Source of the DNA: Solibacillus silvestris_B
GTDB lineage: Bacteria; Bacillota; Bacilli; Bacillales_A; Planococcaceae
Reading direction: 5' to 3'
Assembly (NCBI RefSeq): GCF_051967575.1
Contig: NZ_JBQCJW010000005.1
Span: forward strand, 62,001-126,000
DNA length: 64,000 bases
Shown here in pieces: positions 51,627 through 59,421 of the stretch (positions are counted from its first letter, which is position 1; each line of letters begins with the position of its first letter). The position numbers and the translations under genes are program-made. The notes under the pieces were generated by a model. That model saw only the letters and a program-made list of their open reading frames with translations. It was not told where the DNA came from and made no database searches.

Positions 51627-53294
51627 TTATACTTCCATAATGATTGGTAAAATCATAGGACGACGTTTCGTTTTTTCGTATAAGTATGGGCCTAATACAT
51701 CGGTAATTTCATTTTTCAAGTCATTCCATTGTGTATCTTTTTCCTGAATTGTGCTGTTTAAATGATGGTTCAGCATTTTTTGGGCTTCGTTAATCATCAT
51801 GCCTGATTCACGCATGTACACAAATCCGCGGGAAATGATATCGGGACCTGAAACGATTTTGTTTTTAGCCATATCGACACTTACGACAACGATGACTAAA
51901 CCTTCCTCTGAAAGAATGCGGCGATCGCGCAATACAATATTGCCGATATCCCCGATTCCATTACCATCAATATACACATCGCCGGAAGGAATGCGGCCTG
52001 CAACATGTGCTTCATTCGCACTTAATGCAAGAACATCCCCATTTTCCATAACGAATGAGTTTTCTATTGGCACTTCACAAGCTTCGGCTAATTCTGTATG
52101 AATCTTCAGCATCCGGTATTCACCGTGAATCGGCATGAAGAATTTCGGCTTCATTAAACGAAGCATAAGCTTTTGTTCTTGCTGAGAACCGTGACCTGAA
52201 GTATGGATATTATTTAATGCGCCATGGATAACTTCTGCACCCGCGCGGAATAATAAGTTAATGATTTTGTTTACACTCATCGTATTGCCCGGTACTGGAG
52301 AAGATGAGAATACTACTGTATCACCTGGCTGAATTTGAATTTGACGATGTGTGCCGTTTGCAATGCGCGATAAAGCAGCCATTGGTTCACCTTGGGAACC
52401 GGTACATAAAATCATTACTTCATTTGCAGGCAAACGGTTCAAACTCTGTACATCAACAAATGTTTCTTTCGGTGCTGTAATATAGCCTAATTCGCGCCCG
52501 ATTGTAATCGCATTGTCCATTGAGCGACCGAACACGGCAATTTTGCGTCCGTATTTTACAGCCGCATCCGTCGCTTGCTGGAGACGATGGATATTCGATG
52601 CAAATGTCGCGAAAATAATACGCCCGTCAACTTTGCGGAAAATTTCGTCAATACTTTTTCCTACTGTGCGCTCAGACATAGTAAAATCGGTCTTTTCGGC
52701 ATTTGTACTATCAGAAAGTAAACATAATACGCCATCGCGTCCGATTTCAGCCATTTTCGTCAAGTTGGCAGGCTCGCCAACTGGAGTGAAATCAAACTTG
52801 AAGTCGCCAGTATGCACGATATTGCCAGGAGGCGTTTTTATAACAACCCCATACGCATCCGGGATACTATGTGTTGTACGGAAAAAGCTTACGGCTGTTT
52901 TACGGAATTTAATCACATCGTCCTCTTTAAATTCGATTAATTTCGTTGAACGTAATAAGCCGTGCTCTTCCAATTTATTGCGAAGCAGTCCTAATGCAAG
53001 CTTCCCGCCATATACCGGAATATTTACTTGACGTAATAAATAGGGTATGCCACCGATATGATCTTCGTGGCCATGTGTTATAAATAAGCCTTTAATTTTA
53101 TCTACGTTACGTACTAAATACGTATAGTCTGGAATTACATAGTCAATACCAAGCAAGTCGTCCTCAGGGAATTTAATACCTGCGTCAATTAAAATGATTT
53201 CATCTTGGAATTGTACTGCATATGTGTTTTTGCCGATTTCGCCCAGTCCGCCGAGTGCGAATACAGCTGCTTGATCATTCTTAACGAATTTCAT
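51627..53294 (-). CDS. rnjA: Ribonuclease J1
   Basis: A 555-residue metallo-beta-lactamase/beta-CASP ribonuclease with 5'-3' exo- and endonuclease activity, central to mRNA decay. Zinc ligands sit in THGHEDHIGG (HxHxDH) and VHTGDFKFD; the beta-CASP part has LLSDSTNAE, SSPVPGNT and HTSGHGSQQE. The C-terminal domain follows. It lies five bases after rpoY on the same strand, the usual rpoY-rnjA operon of Firmicutes. Confidence 0.96.
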   Translation of the reverse strand: MKFVKNDQAAVFALGGLGEIGKNTYAVQFQDEIILIDAGIKFPEDDLLGIDYVIPDYTYLVRNVDKIKGLFITHGHEDHIGGIPYLLRQVNIPVYGGKLALGLLRNKLEEHGLLRSTKLIEFKEDDVIKFRKTAVSFFRTTHSIPDAYGVVIKTPPGNIVHTGDFKFDFTPVGEPANLTKMAEIGRDGVLCLLSDSTNAEKTDFTMSERTVGKSIDEIFRKVDGRIIFATFASNIHRLQQATDAAVKYGRKIAVFGRSMDNAITIGRELGYITAPKETFVDVQSLNRLPANEVMILCTGSQGEPMAALSRIANGTHRQIQIQPGDTVVFSSSPVPGNTMSVNKIINLLFRAGAEVIHGALNNIHTSGHGSQQEQKLMLRLMKPKFFMPIHGEYRMLKIHTELAEACEVPIENSFVMENGDVLALSANEAHVAGRIPSGDVYIDGNGIGDIGNIVLRDRRILSEEGLVIVVVSVDMAKNKIVSGPDIISRGFVYMRESGMMINEAQKMLNHHLNSTIQEKDTQWNDLKNEITDVLGPYLYEKTKRRPMILPIIMEV

Positions 53295-53299
53295 AACAA

Positions 53300-53509
53300 T
53301 TAAGCGTTCTCCAGACTGAAATTCGGGCTATTTTGTTCATACTCTAAGTAGTTGCCTTCTAGAAGCTGAACAAGTTCGATATTGTAGTTACGGTCTTTTA
53401 AATAGTGACGTACTTCACGCTCTGACGACGCCTCTAAATAAAGTGTTTTTGTGTTTTCGCGAACTGGAATCTCAGTGATGCTTTCTTGATAATAAATTTT
53501 GTAAATCAT
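53300..53509 (-). CDS. rpoY: RNA polymerase epsilon subunit RpoY
   Basis: A 69-residue small subunit of RNA polymerase found in Firmicutes (YkzG). The signature RENTKTLYLEASSEREVRHY and NIELVQLLEGNYLEYEQ is clear. AAAGGAGAG six bases before the ATG. Cotranscribed with rnjA, as in B. subtilis. Confidence 0.93.
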   Translation of the reverse strand: MIYKIYYQESITEIPVRENTKTLYLEASSEREVRHYLKDRNYNIELVQLLEGNYLEYEQNSPNFSLENA

Positions 53510-53651
53510 AGTTACTCTCCTTTAATTACGAACGTTATTACTGCATTCTCTCATAAGTGTAAAAATGCATTTCCTTTATCTTATCACGGGAGTCCTTTAA
53601 AATAAAGAAAAGCCCTTCAAATTCATGAACATAGCGATGATCATCAACCCA

Positions 53652-53686
53652 AAAAAATGGCACGTCCTTTAAACAGGGCGTGCCAC
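53652..53686 (-). terminator. Terminator of the cationic peptide mini-gene
   Basis: On the minus strand TGGCACGCCCT pairs with AGGACGTGCCA and is followed by seven Ts. It lies 17 bases after the peptide stop codon and about 140 bases before rpoY. Confidence 0.8.
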
Positions 53687-53702
53687 TCTAAATGAAAAGT
53701 GT

Positions 53703-53774
53703 TAGGCAATTAATTTTTTTCCGAGGATGCCATTTAATCGTTTCCGCCATTTCTTTTTGAGACGTTTTAACATA
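53703..53774 (-). CDS. 23-residue cationic peptide mini-gene (unknown)
   Basis: A complete but very short gene: ATG 53774 to TAA 53703, with GAGGAG ten bases upstream. The peptide begins MLKRLKKKWRKRL and ends NGILGKKLIA. Ten of 23 residues are Lys or Arg and none is acidic; Leu, Ile and Trp fall on one helical face, so it is a candidate amphipathic helix. A consensus promoter (53796-53824) and an own terminator (53652-53686) make it a monocistronic unit. Possible roles are membrane-active peptide, regulatory peptide binding RNA or an acidic partner, or a short toxin. I know no named family with this sequence. Confidence 0.6.
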
Positions 53775-53795
53775 GGTCATCACTCCTCATGTTCA

Positions 53796-53824
53796 TTATA
53801 CGAAATATTCAGTTTTTTGTAAAG
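53796..53824 (-). promoter_or_regulatory. Consensus promoter of the cationic peptide mini-gene
   Basis: On the minus strand TTTACA (53824-53819), exactly 17 bases, TATAAT (53801-53796). The start point would fall about seven bases on, directly before the GAGGAG site, giving a very short 5' leader. Confidence 0.8.
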
Positions 53825-53852
53825 GGTTCATAAAAACAAAGGAGAGATCAAA

Positions 53853-54623
53853 TTGAAAAAAATATTATTTTTCGATGTGGACGGCACGTTGTATAACTCT
53901 AATAAGGAGTTGCCCAAGTCGGCTAAGGAAGCGATTTTTAAAGCGCGCGAAAACGGGCATGAAATCGCGATTGCAACAGGACGCGCGCCATTTATGATCC
54001 AAGATTTGCTGGAGGAATTGCAAATTGATACATATGTGACATTTAACGGTCAATACGTCGTTTATAAAGGTGAAGTTGTTTATACAGATCAAATCGACAA
54101 TGATACATTAACCGAAATTCTGGAATTTGGCGCACAGCGGAATCATCCGTTAGTTTTCCTGAATGAAAAGGAAATGATTGCTTCCGAAAGCGACTATGAA
54201 AGTGTGGAAAGCAGTTTGTCAACACTTCAATATCCATATCCGCAAATCGATCCGAAGTATTATTTGCATACGCCGGTTTATCAGACACTTGTATTTATAG
54301 AAGAAAAAGATCAGCCGATTTATGAGCAGCAATTCCCAGAAGTTCAATTTATCCGTTGGCATCCTTTTTCTTGTGATGTGCTGCCGGATGGTGGTTCCAA
54401 GGCAAAAGGTATTCGAAAATTGCTGGAACATATTGATTTTCCGGTAAAGGATGTTATTACATTTGGCGATGGATTAAACGATATTGAAATGCTTTCCGAG
54501 TTTGGCTATAGTGTAGCGATGGATAATGGACATGCACGGGCGAGGGAAGCGGCCTCAATGATTACAGGACATGTAGACAAGAACGGTTTGGCTGACGCAA
54601 TGAAAAAATTGAAATTGATATAG
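53853..54623 (+). CDS. ykrA: Cof-type HAD-superfamily phosphatase YkrA
   Basis: A 256-residue HAD IIB hydrolase, probably dephosphorylating small sugar or cofactor phosphates. Motif I is FFDVDGTLYNS with the two catalytic Asp; motif II is in IATGRAPF; motif III Lys lies in GGSKAKGI; motif IV is FGDGLNDIEML. The start is TTG 53853 after AAAGGAGAG. Position between rpoY-rnjA and def matches B. subtilis ykrA. Confidence 0.9.
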   Translation: MKKILFFDVDGTLYNSNKELPKSAKEAIFKARENGHEIAIATGRAPFMIQDLLEELQIDTYVTFNGQYVVYKGEVVYTDQIDNDTLTEILEFGAQRNHPLVFLNEKEMIASESDYESVESSLSTLQYPYPQIDPKYYLHTPVYQTLVFIEEKDQPIYEQQFPEVQFIRWHPFSCDVLPDGGSKAKGIRKLLEHIDFPVKDVITFGDGLNDIEMLSEFGYSVAMDNGHARAREAASMITGHVDKNGLADAMKKLKLI

Positions 54624-54638
54624 ACAGACAGGTTAGGA

Positions 54639-54677
54639 AAAGCGTTGTGAAAAGGTTTCTGCACAGCGTTTTTTTGT
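54639..54677 (+). terminator. Terminator after ykrA
   Basis: AAAAGCGTTGTG pairs with CACAGCGTTTT, followed by further Ts. Confidence 0.8.
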
Positions 54678-54700
54678 TGTTAGTATGGGATGTTGATTTT

Positions 54701-54884
54701 ATTTGAACAATGTCAATGCTTATTGGAAAATCAGATATTGATATTAGAAAAATGGAAAGGATTTTTAGAACATCGCGCTGCTATCTTAGAAAAATCAGCA
54801 GTTATTTTAGAAAATCCCATTTTTATTGGAACTTTTAAAAGGATATTAGAACATTTACGATTTTATTAGAACTTTCATAAGCTG
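54701..54884. repeat. AT-rich array of nine degenerate 20-21-bp repeats
   Basis: The word TATTAGAA (variants TATTTGAA, TATTGGAA, TTTTAGAA, TCTTAGAA) starts at 54701, 54721, 54742, 54763, 54784, 54805, 54824, 54844 and 54864, steps 20, 21, 21, 21, 21, 19, 20, 20. Several units continue as CATTTACGATT or AATCAG. No credible gene runs through it. It lies between the convergent ykrA and def genes, flanked by their terminators, and shares the TAGAAC core and period with the array at 7061-7293. Confidence 0.8.
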
Positions 54885-54926
54885 AGACCACTTTCTTCTA
54901 TTCTTTTCTATGGTAACAGATTCAAA

Positions 54927-54964
54927 AAAAGACCCCATTTTCGCCGCTAACGAAAATGGGGTCT
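54927..54964 (-). terminator. Terminator of def
   Basis: GACCCCATTTTCG pairs perfectly with CGAAAATGGGGTC; the T-run is on the minus strand, after def. Confidence 0.88.
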
Positions 54965-54971
54965 GCAAAAG

Positions 54972-55529
54972 TTATTCTCTTCCGAATGGAATGCTGTTTT
55001 CCAATTGGATAAACGGATCTTTTTCATCGATGCGATCGTAAAACATTACCCCGTTTAAATGATCAAGTTCGTGCTGGAACGCGATTGCGGGAAGACCGGA
55101 TAAACGCATTTTTTTTTCTTCTCCGTCCACCGTCATGAATTTTACAGTAATACGTGCATAGCGATAGACATAACCTGGCACGGCGCGATCTACAGATAAG
55201 CAGCCCTCACCGCTTGTTATATAAGTCTGTTCAACAGAATGGCTTACAATTTTCGGATTAACTGCTACAAAGCTGATCAGTTCGCCGTTTTCATGTTCCA
55301 AATGCAGCGCAAACATTCGTTTTAAGCTGTTCACCTGGTTTGCTGCCAAGCCAATACCTCCGCGTAAATTATATTTTTCAGCAATTTCGGGATTTTGGCT
55401 ATTAATTAAATACTGAAGCATATCTTCAGCTAATTGACGATCCTCCGCACTTAATGGAAAAGTAACTTCCTCTGCGCGTGTCCGTAAAGTAGGGTGCCCT
55501 TCCCGAATAATATGTTCCATTAAAATCAT
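54972..55529 (-). CDS. def: Peptide deformylase
   Basis: A 185-residue metalloenzyme that removes the N-formyl group from new proteins. The three motifs are intact: GIGLAANQV, EGCLSV (metal Cys) and QHELDHL (two metal His and the catalytic Glu). The insertion lengths fit type 2 (Gram-positive) deformylases, as B. subtilis DefB/YkrB. GAAAGGA eight bases before ATG 55529; an ATG three codons later is possible. Monocistronic between a repeat array and the pdh promoter region. Confidence 0.95.
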   Translation of the reverse strand: MILMEHIIREGHPTLRTRAEEVTFPLSAEDRQLAEDMLQYLINSQNPEIAEKYNLRGGIGLAANQVNSLKRMFALHLEHENGELISFVAVNPKIVSHSVEQTYITSGEGCLSVDRAVPGYVYRYARITVKFMTVDGEEKKMRLSGLPAIAFQHELDHLNGVMFYDRIDEKDPFIQLENSIPFGRE

Positions 55530-55718
55530 GTGAAACTTCCTTTCAGTTCAAACTTATAAAAACAAGTATACACGACTCTCGATAATGGAAGTAGAAAAAA
55601 CTTCGGATGAAATAAATTATTCAATAATACCGATTTAAGGTTTCATTAAAAGGGAATGAATGAAACGGTGGGGGTGTTATTGAGCGGATAACAATAAATT
55701 GTAAGGAAATTTCCTATT

Positions 55719-55767
55719 ATAGTACAGTTATGAGTTGTGTATATAACAGTTAATGTAACTGTACTAT
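55719..55767. repeat. Perfect 12-bp inverted repeat upstream of pdhA
   Basis: ATAGTACAGTTA (55719-55730) and TAACTGTACTAT (55756-55767) are exact inverse copies separated by 25 bases, ending about 47 bases before the pdh -35 box. It may be an operator for a dimeric regulator or a weak terminator (followed by TTT). Confidence 0.65.
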
Positions 55768-55814
55768 TTTCGCTGAAGTTAAGAAAAATCTTTAATTAAG
55801 ATGATAAACAATGA

Positions 55815-55843
55815 TTGACCGATAGAATTTTATTCATTATACT
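55815..55843 (+). promoter_or_regulatory. Promoter of the pdhABCD operon
   Basis: TTGACC (55815-55820), 17-base spacer, TATACT (55838-55843), 70 bases before the pdhA start. Confidence 0.75.
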
Positions 55844-55913
55844 CGGTTTAGAGCAACATTGTACTAGTGAAAATTATAAAATTTTTAATACAGTTCAAAA
55901 GGGGATGTAAACA

Positions 55914-57029
55914 ATGACAGAAAAAATGATGAATCAATTGGACCCAGCTGGAACATTACAGGAAATTGAAAGCAAGTTTGAAATGTTCCAAATTTTAAAT
56001 GAGCAAGGTGAAGTAGTAAATGAAGCGGCGATGCCGGATTTAGCTGACGAGCAATTAGTTGAATTGATGGAACGCATGGTTTACGTACGTATTTTAGATC
56101 AACGTTCGATTTCATTAAACCGCCAAGGCCGTTTAGGTTTCTATGCACCAACTGCAGGTCAGGAAGCTTCACAGCTCGCTTCACACTATGCTTTGGAAAA
56201 AGAAGACTGGATTTTGCCGGGCTACCGTGATGTCCCGCAAATCGTAATGCATGGTTTACCTTTATGGAAAGCGTTTTTATTCAGCCGCGGTCACTTCATC
56301 GGTAACCAAGTTCCGGAAGGGGTAAATATTTTAGCGCCGCAAATTATTATCGGTGCCCAATATATTCAAACTGCCGGGGTAGCACTTGGCTTGCAAAAAC
56401 GAGGGTCAAAAACAGTGGCGATAACGTACACAGGCGACGGCGGTTCTTCGCAAGGTGATTTCTACGAAGGAATCAACTTTGCGGGTGCATTTAAATCACC
56501 GGCAATCTTCATCGTACAAAACAACCAATATGCGATTTCAACACCGCGCGAACTGCAGACAGCGGCAAAAACAATCGCTCAAAAAGGCGTGGCAGCAGGT
56601 ATTCCATGTGTGCTAGTGGACGGTATGGACCCATTGGCGGTATATGCAGCGACAAAAGATGCCCGTGATCGTGCAATCCGCGGTGAAGGCCCAACACTAA
56701 TCGAAACAATGTGTTACAGATATGGCCCGCATACGATGGCAGGGGATGACCCGACACGTTACCGTACAACAGATACGGACAATGAATGGTCAGCAAAAGA
56801 TCCATTGGTGCGCTTCCGTAAATACCTTGAAGGAAAAGGCTTATGGGATGAGAAGAAGGAAGAAGAAGTAATTGAGCGCGCAAAAGAAGAAATTAAAGAT
56901 GCAATTAAACAAGCAGACCAAGCGCCAAAACAAAAAGTTACGGAATTAATGGATAATATGTATGCTGAGGAAATGCCAGCTAACTTAAAAGAACAATATG
57001 CGATTTATAAAGAGAAGGAGTCGAAATAA
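55914..57029 (+). CDS. pdhA: Pyruvate dehydrogenase E1 alpha subunit
   Basis: A 371-residue thiamine-diphosphate subunit of the pyruvate dehydrogenase complex, which makes acetyl-CoA from pyruvate. The ThDP motif is GDGGSSQGDFYEGINFAG, ending at the conserved NN of VQNNQYAIS, and the phosphorylation-loop region has YRYGPHTMAGDDPTRYR. AAAGGGGATG eight bases upstream. First gene of pdhABCD, with pdhB three bases after. Confidence 0.97.
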   Translation: MTEKMMNQLDPAGTLQEIESKFEMFQILNEQGEVVNEAAMPDLADEQLVELMERMVYVRILDQRSISLNRQGRLGFYAPTAGQEASQLASHYALEKEDWILPGYRDVPQIVMHGLPLWKAFLFSRGHFIGNQVPEGVNILAPQIIIGAQYIQTAGVALGLQKRGSKTVAITYTGDGGSSQGDFYEGINFAGAFKSPAIFIVQNNQYAISTPRELQTAAKTIAQKGVAAGIPCVLVDGMDPLAVYAATKDARDRAIRGEGPTLIETMCYRYGPHTMAGDDPTRYRTTDTDNEWSAKDPLVRFRKYLEGKGLWDEKKEEEVIERAKEEIKDAIKQADQAPKQKVTELMDNMYAEEMPANLKEQYAIYKEKESK

Positions 57030-57032
57030 GCC

Positions 57033-58010
57033 ATGGCACAAATGACAATGATTCAAGCAATTACAGATGCATTACGCTGCGAATTAAAAAATGACGAGAA
57101 CGTTTTAGTATTCGGTGAAGATGTTGGTGTAAACGGCGGGGTTTTCCGTGCAACAGAAGGTCTTCAAAAAGAATTCGGCGTTGATCGTGTATTCGATACG
57201 CCACTTGCAGAATCAGGAATCGGTGGTTTAGCAATTGGTTTAGCGTTAACTGGATATCGCCCAGTACCTGAAATTCAATTTTTCGGCTTCGTATTTGAAG
57301 TAATGGACTCTATCAGTGGGCAATTGGCACGTATGAAGTATCGTTCAGGCGGCACGTATAATGCACCTGTAACTATTCGTTCTCCATTCGGCGGCGGGGT
57401 TCATACACCGGAAATGCACTCGGATTCTTTAGAGGGCTTAATGGCGCAATCACCAGGTTTAAAAGTTGTCATTCCATCAACACCATATGACGCAAAAGGT
57501 TTAATGATTGCATCGATTCGCGATAATGACCCTGTTATATTCTTAGAGCACTTAAAACTTTACCGTTCGTTCCGTGAAGAAGTTCCAGAAGAGTCGTACA
57601 CAATTGAAATCGGCAAAGCAGATGTAAAACGTGAAGGGAAAGATCTTTCAATTATTGCTTATGGTTTAATGGTCCATGAAAGTTTAAAAGCGGCAGAGGA
57701 GCTTGAAAAAGAAGGCTATTCGGTCGAAGTAGTGGATTTACGTACAATCCAGCCATTAGATATCGAAACGATTATCGCATCTGTTGAAAAAACTGGTCGT
57801 GCAATCGTTGTTCAAGAGGCGCAAAAGCAGGCAGGCATCGCGGCAAATGTTGTCGCGGAAATTACAGAGCGTGCAATTCTTTCATTGGAAGCGCCAGTAT
57901 TGCGTGTTGCTGCCCCGGATACAATTTATCCATTCCCGCAAGCAGAGGGTGTATGGTTGCCAACGTATAAAGATGTAATGGAAACTGCAAAGAAAGTTTT
58001 AACATTCTAA
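57033..58010 (+). CDS. pdhB: Pyruvate dehydrogenase E1 beta subunit
   Basis: A 325-residue partner of PdhA. FGEDVGVNGGVFRATEGL, the conserved DTPLAESGIGGLAIGLA and the transketolase C-terminal part (VVQEAQKQAGIAANVVAEI, up to 19) are typical. AGAAGGAG lies across the pdhA end. Second gene of the operon. Confidence 0.97.
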   Translation: MAQMTMIQAITDALRCELKNDENVLVFGEDVGVNGGVFRATEGLQKEFGVDRVFDTPLAESGIGGLAIGLALTGYRPVPEIQFFGFVFEVMDSISGQLARMKYRSGGTYNAPVTIRSPFGGGVHTPEMHSDSLEGLMAQSPGLKVVIPSTPYDAKGLMIASIRDNDPVIFLEHLKLYRSFREEVPEESYTIEIGKADVKREGKDLSIIAYGLMVHESLKAAEELEKEGYSVEVVDLRTIQPLDIETIIASVEKTGRAIVVQEAQKQAGIAANVVAEITERAILSLEAPVLRVAAPDTIYPFPQAEGVWLPTYKDVMETAKKVLTF

Positions 58011-58028
58011 GAATTGAGGGTGAGATAA

Positions 58029-59417
58029 ATGGCATTTACGTTTCGTTTACCAGATATCGGAGAAGGTATTCATGAAGGGGAAATCGTCAAATGGTTCGTT
58101 AAACCGGGCGATCAAGTGAAAGAGGACGATATTCTAGCAGAGGTTCAAAATGATAAAGCAGTAGTGGAAATTCCGTCACCAGTTGATGGCACAGTAGAAG
58201 AAATCTATGTGGAAGAAGGCACGGTGGCGATTGTCGGCGATGCATTAATCCGATTTGATGCACCTGGGTATGAAGACCTGAAGCTAAAAGGTGATGACCA
58301 CCACGAATCAAATGAATCAAGCAAAACAGAAGCACAAGTACAGTCTACTGCTGAGGCTGGCCAAGATGTGAAAAAAGAAGAGACTAAAACAGATAAAAAT
58401 GCAGATGCTGCTCAGCCTGAAGCACCAGCTGAAACAGAAAAGGCTGCACCTCAAACCGAAGAGGATACTTCCAACAAACGCATTATCGCAATGCCTTCTG
58501 TTCGTAAATATGCACGTGAAAAAGGTGTTGAGATCCAGCAAGTATCAGGCACAGGTAAAAACGGCCGTGTGCTGAAAGAAGATATCGAAAGCTTCTTAAA
58601 CGGCGGTCAACAATCGGCTTCTGAAAATGCAGAAGTAAAAGAAGCGCAAGATATTGAAGCTGCAGATAAAACGGCGAATGCAAAACAGGCTGCTCCAGTC
58701 GCTCTTGAAGGGGAATTCCCAGAAACACGCGAAAAAATGAGCGGTATGCGTAAAGCAATCGCAAAAGCGATGGTACATTCGAAGCATACAGCACCGCACG
58801 TGACGCTAATGGACGAAGTGGACGTAACAGAGCTTGTTGCCCATCGTAAACAATTCAAGGATATTGCGGCAGAGCAAGGTGTTAAATTGACGTATTTACC
58901 GTACGTTGTGAAGGCTTTAATCTCGACATTACGCAAATATCCTGAATTCAACCGTTCGCTGGATGACGCGACACAGGAAATTATTCAAAAACATTACTAT
59001 AATATAGGTATTGCGGCTGATACAGAAAAAGGTTTATTAGTTCCTGTAATAAAGCATGCTGACCGCAAGTCGGTATTTGGCTTATCGCAGGAGATTAATG
59101 AGCTTGCTGTAAAAGCGCGTGATGGTAAGCTGGCACCGCATGAAATGAAAGGTGCATCAATGTCGATTACAAATATCGGTTCCGCTGGTGGACAATGGTT
59201 CACACCGGTAATTAACCATCCTGAAGTGGCAATCTTAGGAATTGGGCGTATTTCAGAGAAACCAGTAATAAAAAATGGTGAAATTGTAGCAGCACATGTG
59301 TTAGCATTATCATTGAGCTTTGATCATCGAATGATCGATGGAGCGACTGCACAAAACGCTTTAAATCATTTAAAACGTTTATTAAGTGAGCCGCAACTTT
59401 TATTAATGGAGGCGTAA
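58029..59417 (+). CDS. pdhC: Dihydrolipoamide acetyltransferase (E2 of PDH)
   Basis: The 462-residue E2 core. One lipoyl domain (1-80) with the lipoylated K43 in VQNDKAVVEI, an Ala/Glu/Lys-rich linker (95-150), a peripheral-subunit-binding domain (about 155-195, PSVRKYAREKGV), a second linker, and the catalytic domain with the active-site motif SFDHRMIDGATAQ. GAGGGTGAG seven bases upstream. Third gene of the operon. Confidence 0.97.
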   Translation: MAFTFRLPDIGEGIHEGEIVKWFVKPGDQVKEDDILAEVQNDKAVVEIPSPVDGTVEEIYVEEGTVAIVGDALIRFDAPGYEDLKLKGDDHHESNESSKTEAQVQSTAEAGQDVKKEETKTDKNADAAQPEAPAETEKAAPQTEEDTSNKRIIAMPSVRKYAREKGVEIQQVSGTGKNGRVLKEDIESFLNGGQQSASENAEVKEAQDIEAADKTANAKQAAPVALEGEFPETREKMSGMRKAIAKAMVHSKHTAPHVTLMDEVDVTELVAHRKQFKDIAAEQGVKLTYLPYVVKALISTLRKYPEFNRSLDDATQEIIQKHYYNIGIAADTEKGLLVPVIKHADRKSVFGLSQEINELAVKARDGKLAPHEMKGASMSITNIGSAGGQWFTPVINHPEVAILGIGRISEKPVIKNGEIVAAHVLALSLSFDHRMIDGATAQNALNHLKRLLSEPQLLLMEA

Positions 59418-59421
59418 AAAA

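Larger units (their letters stand above)
55530..55913. other. Long regulatory gap between def and pdhA
   Basis: No gene is seen. It contains a 15-base lac-operator-like word (55681-55695), a perfect 12-bp inverted repeat (55719-55767) and the pdh promoter (55815-55843). The leader from promoter to pdhA is about 65 bases. Confidence 0.6.
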
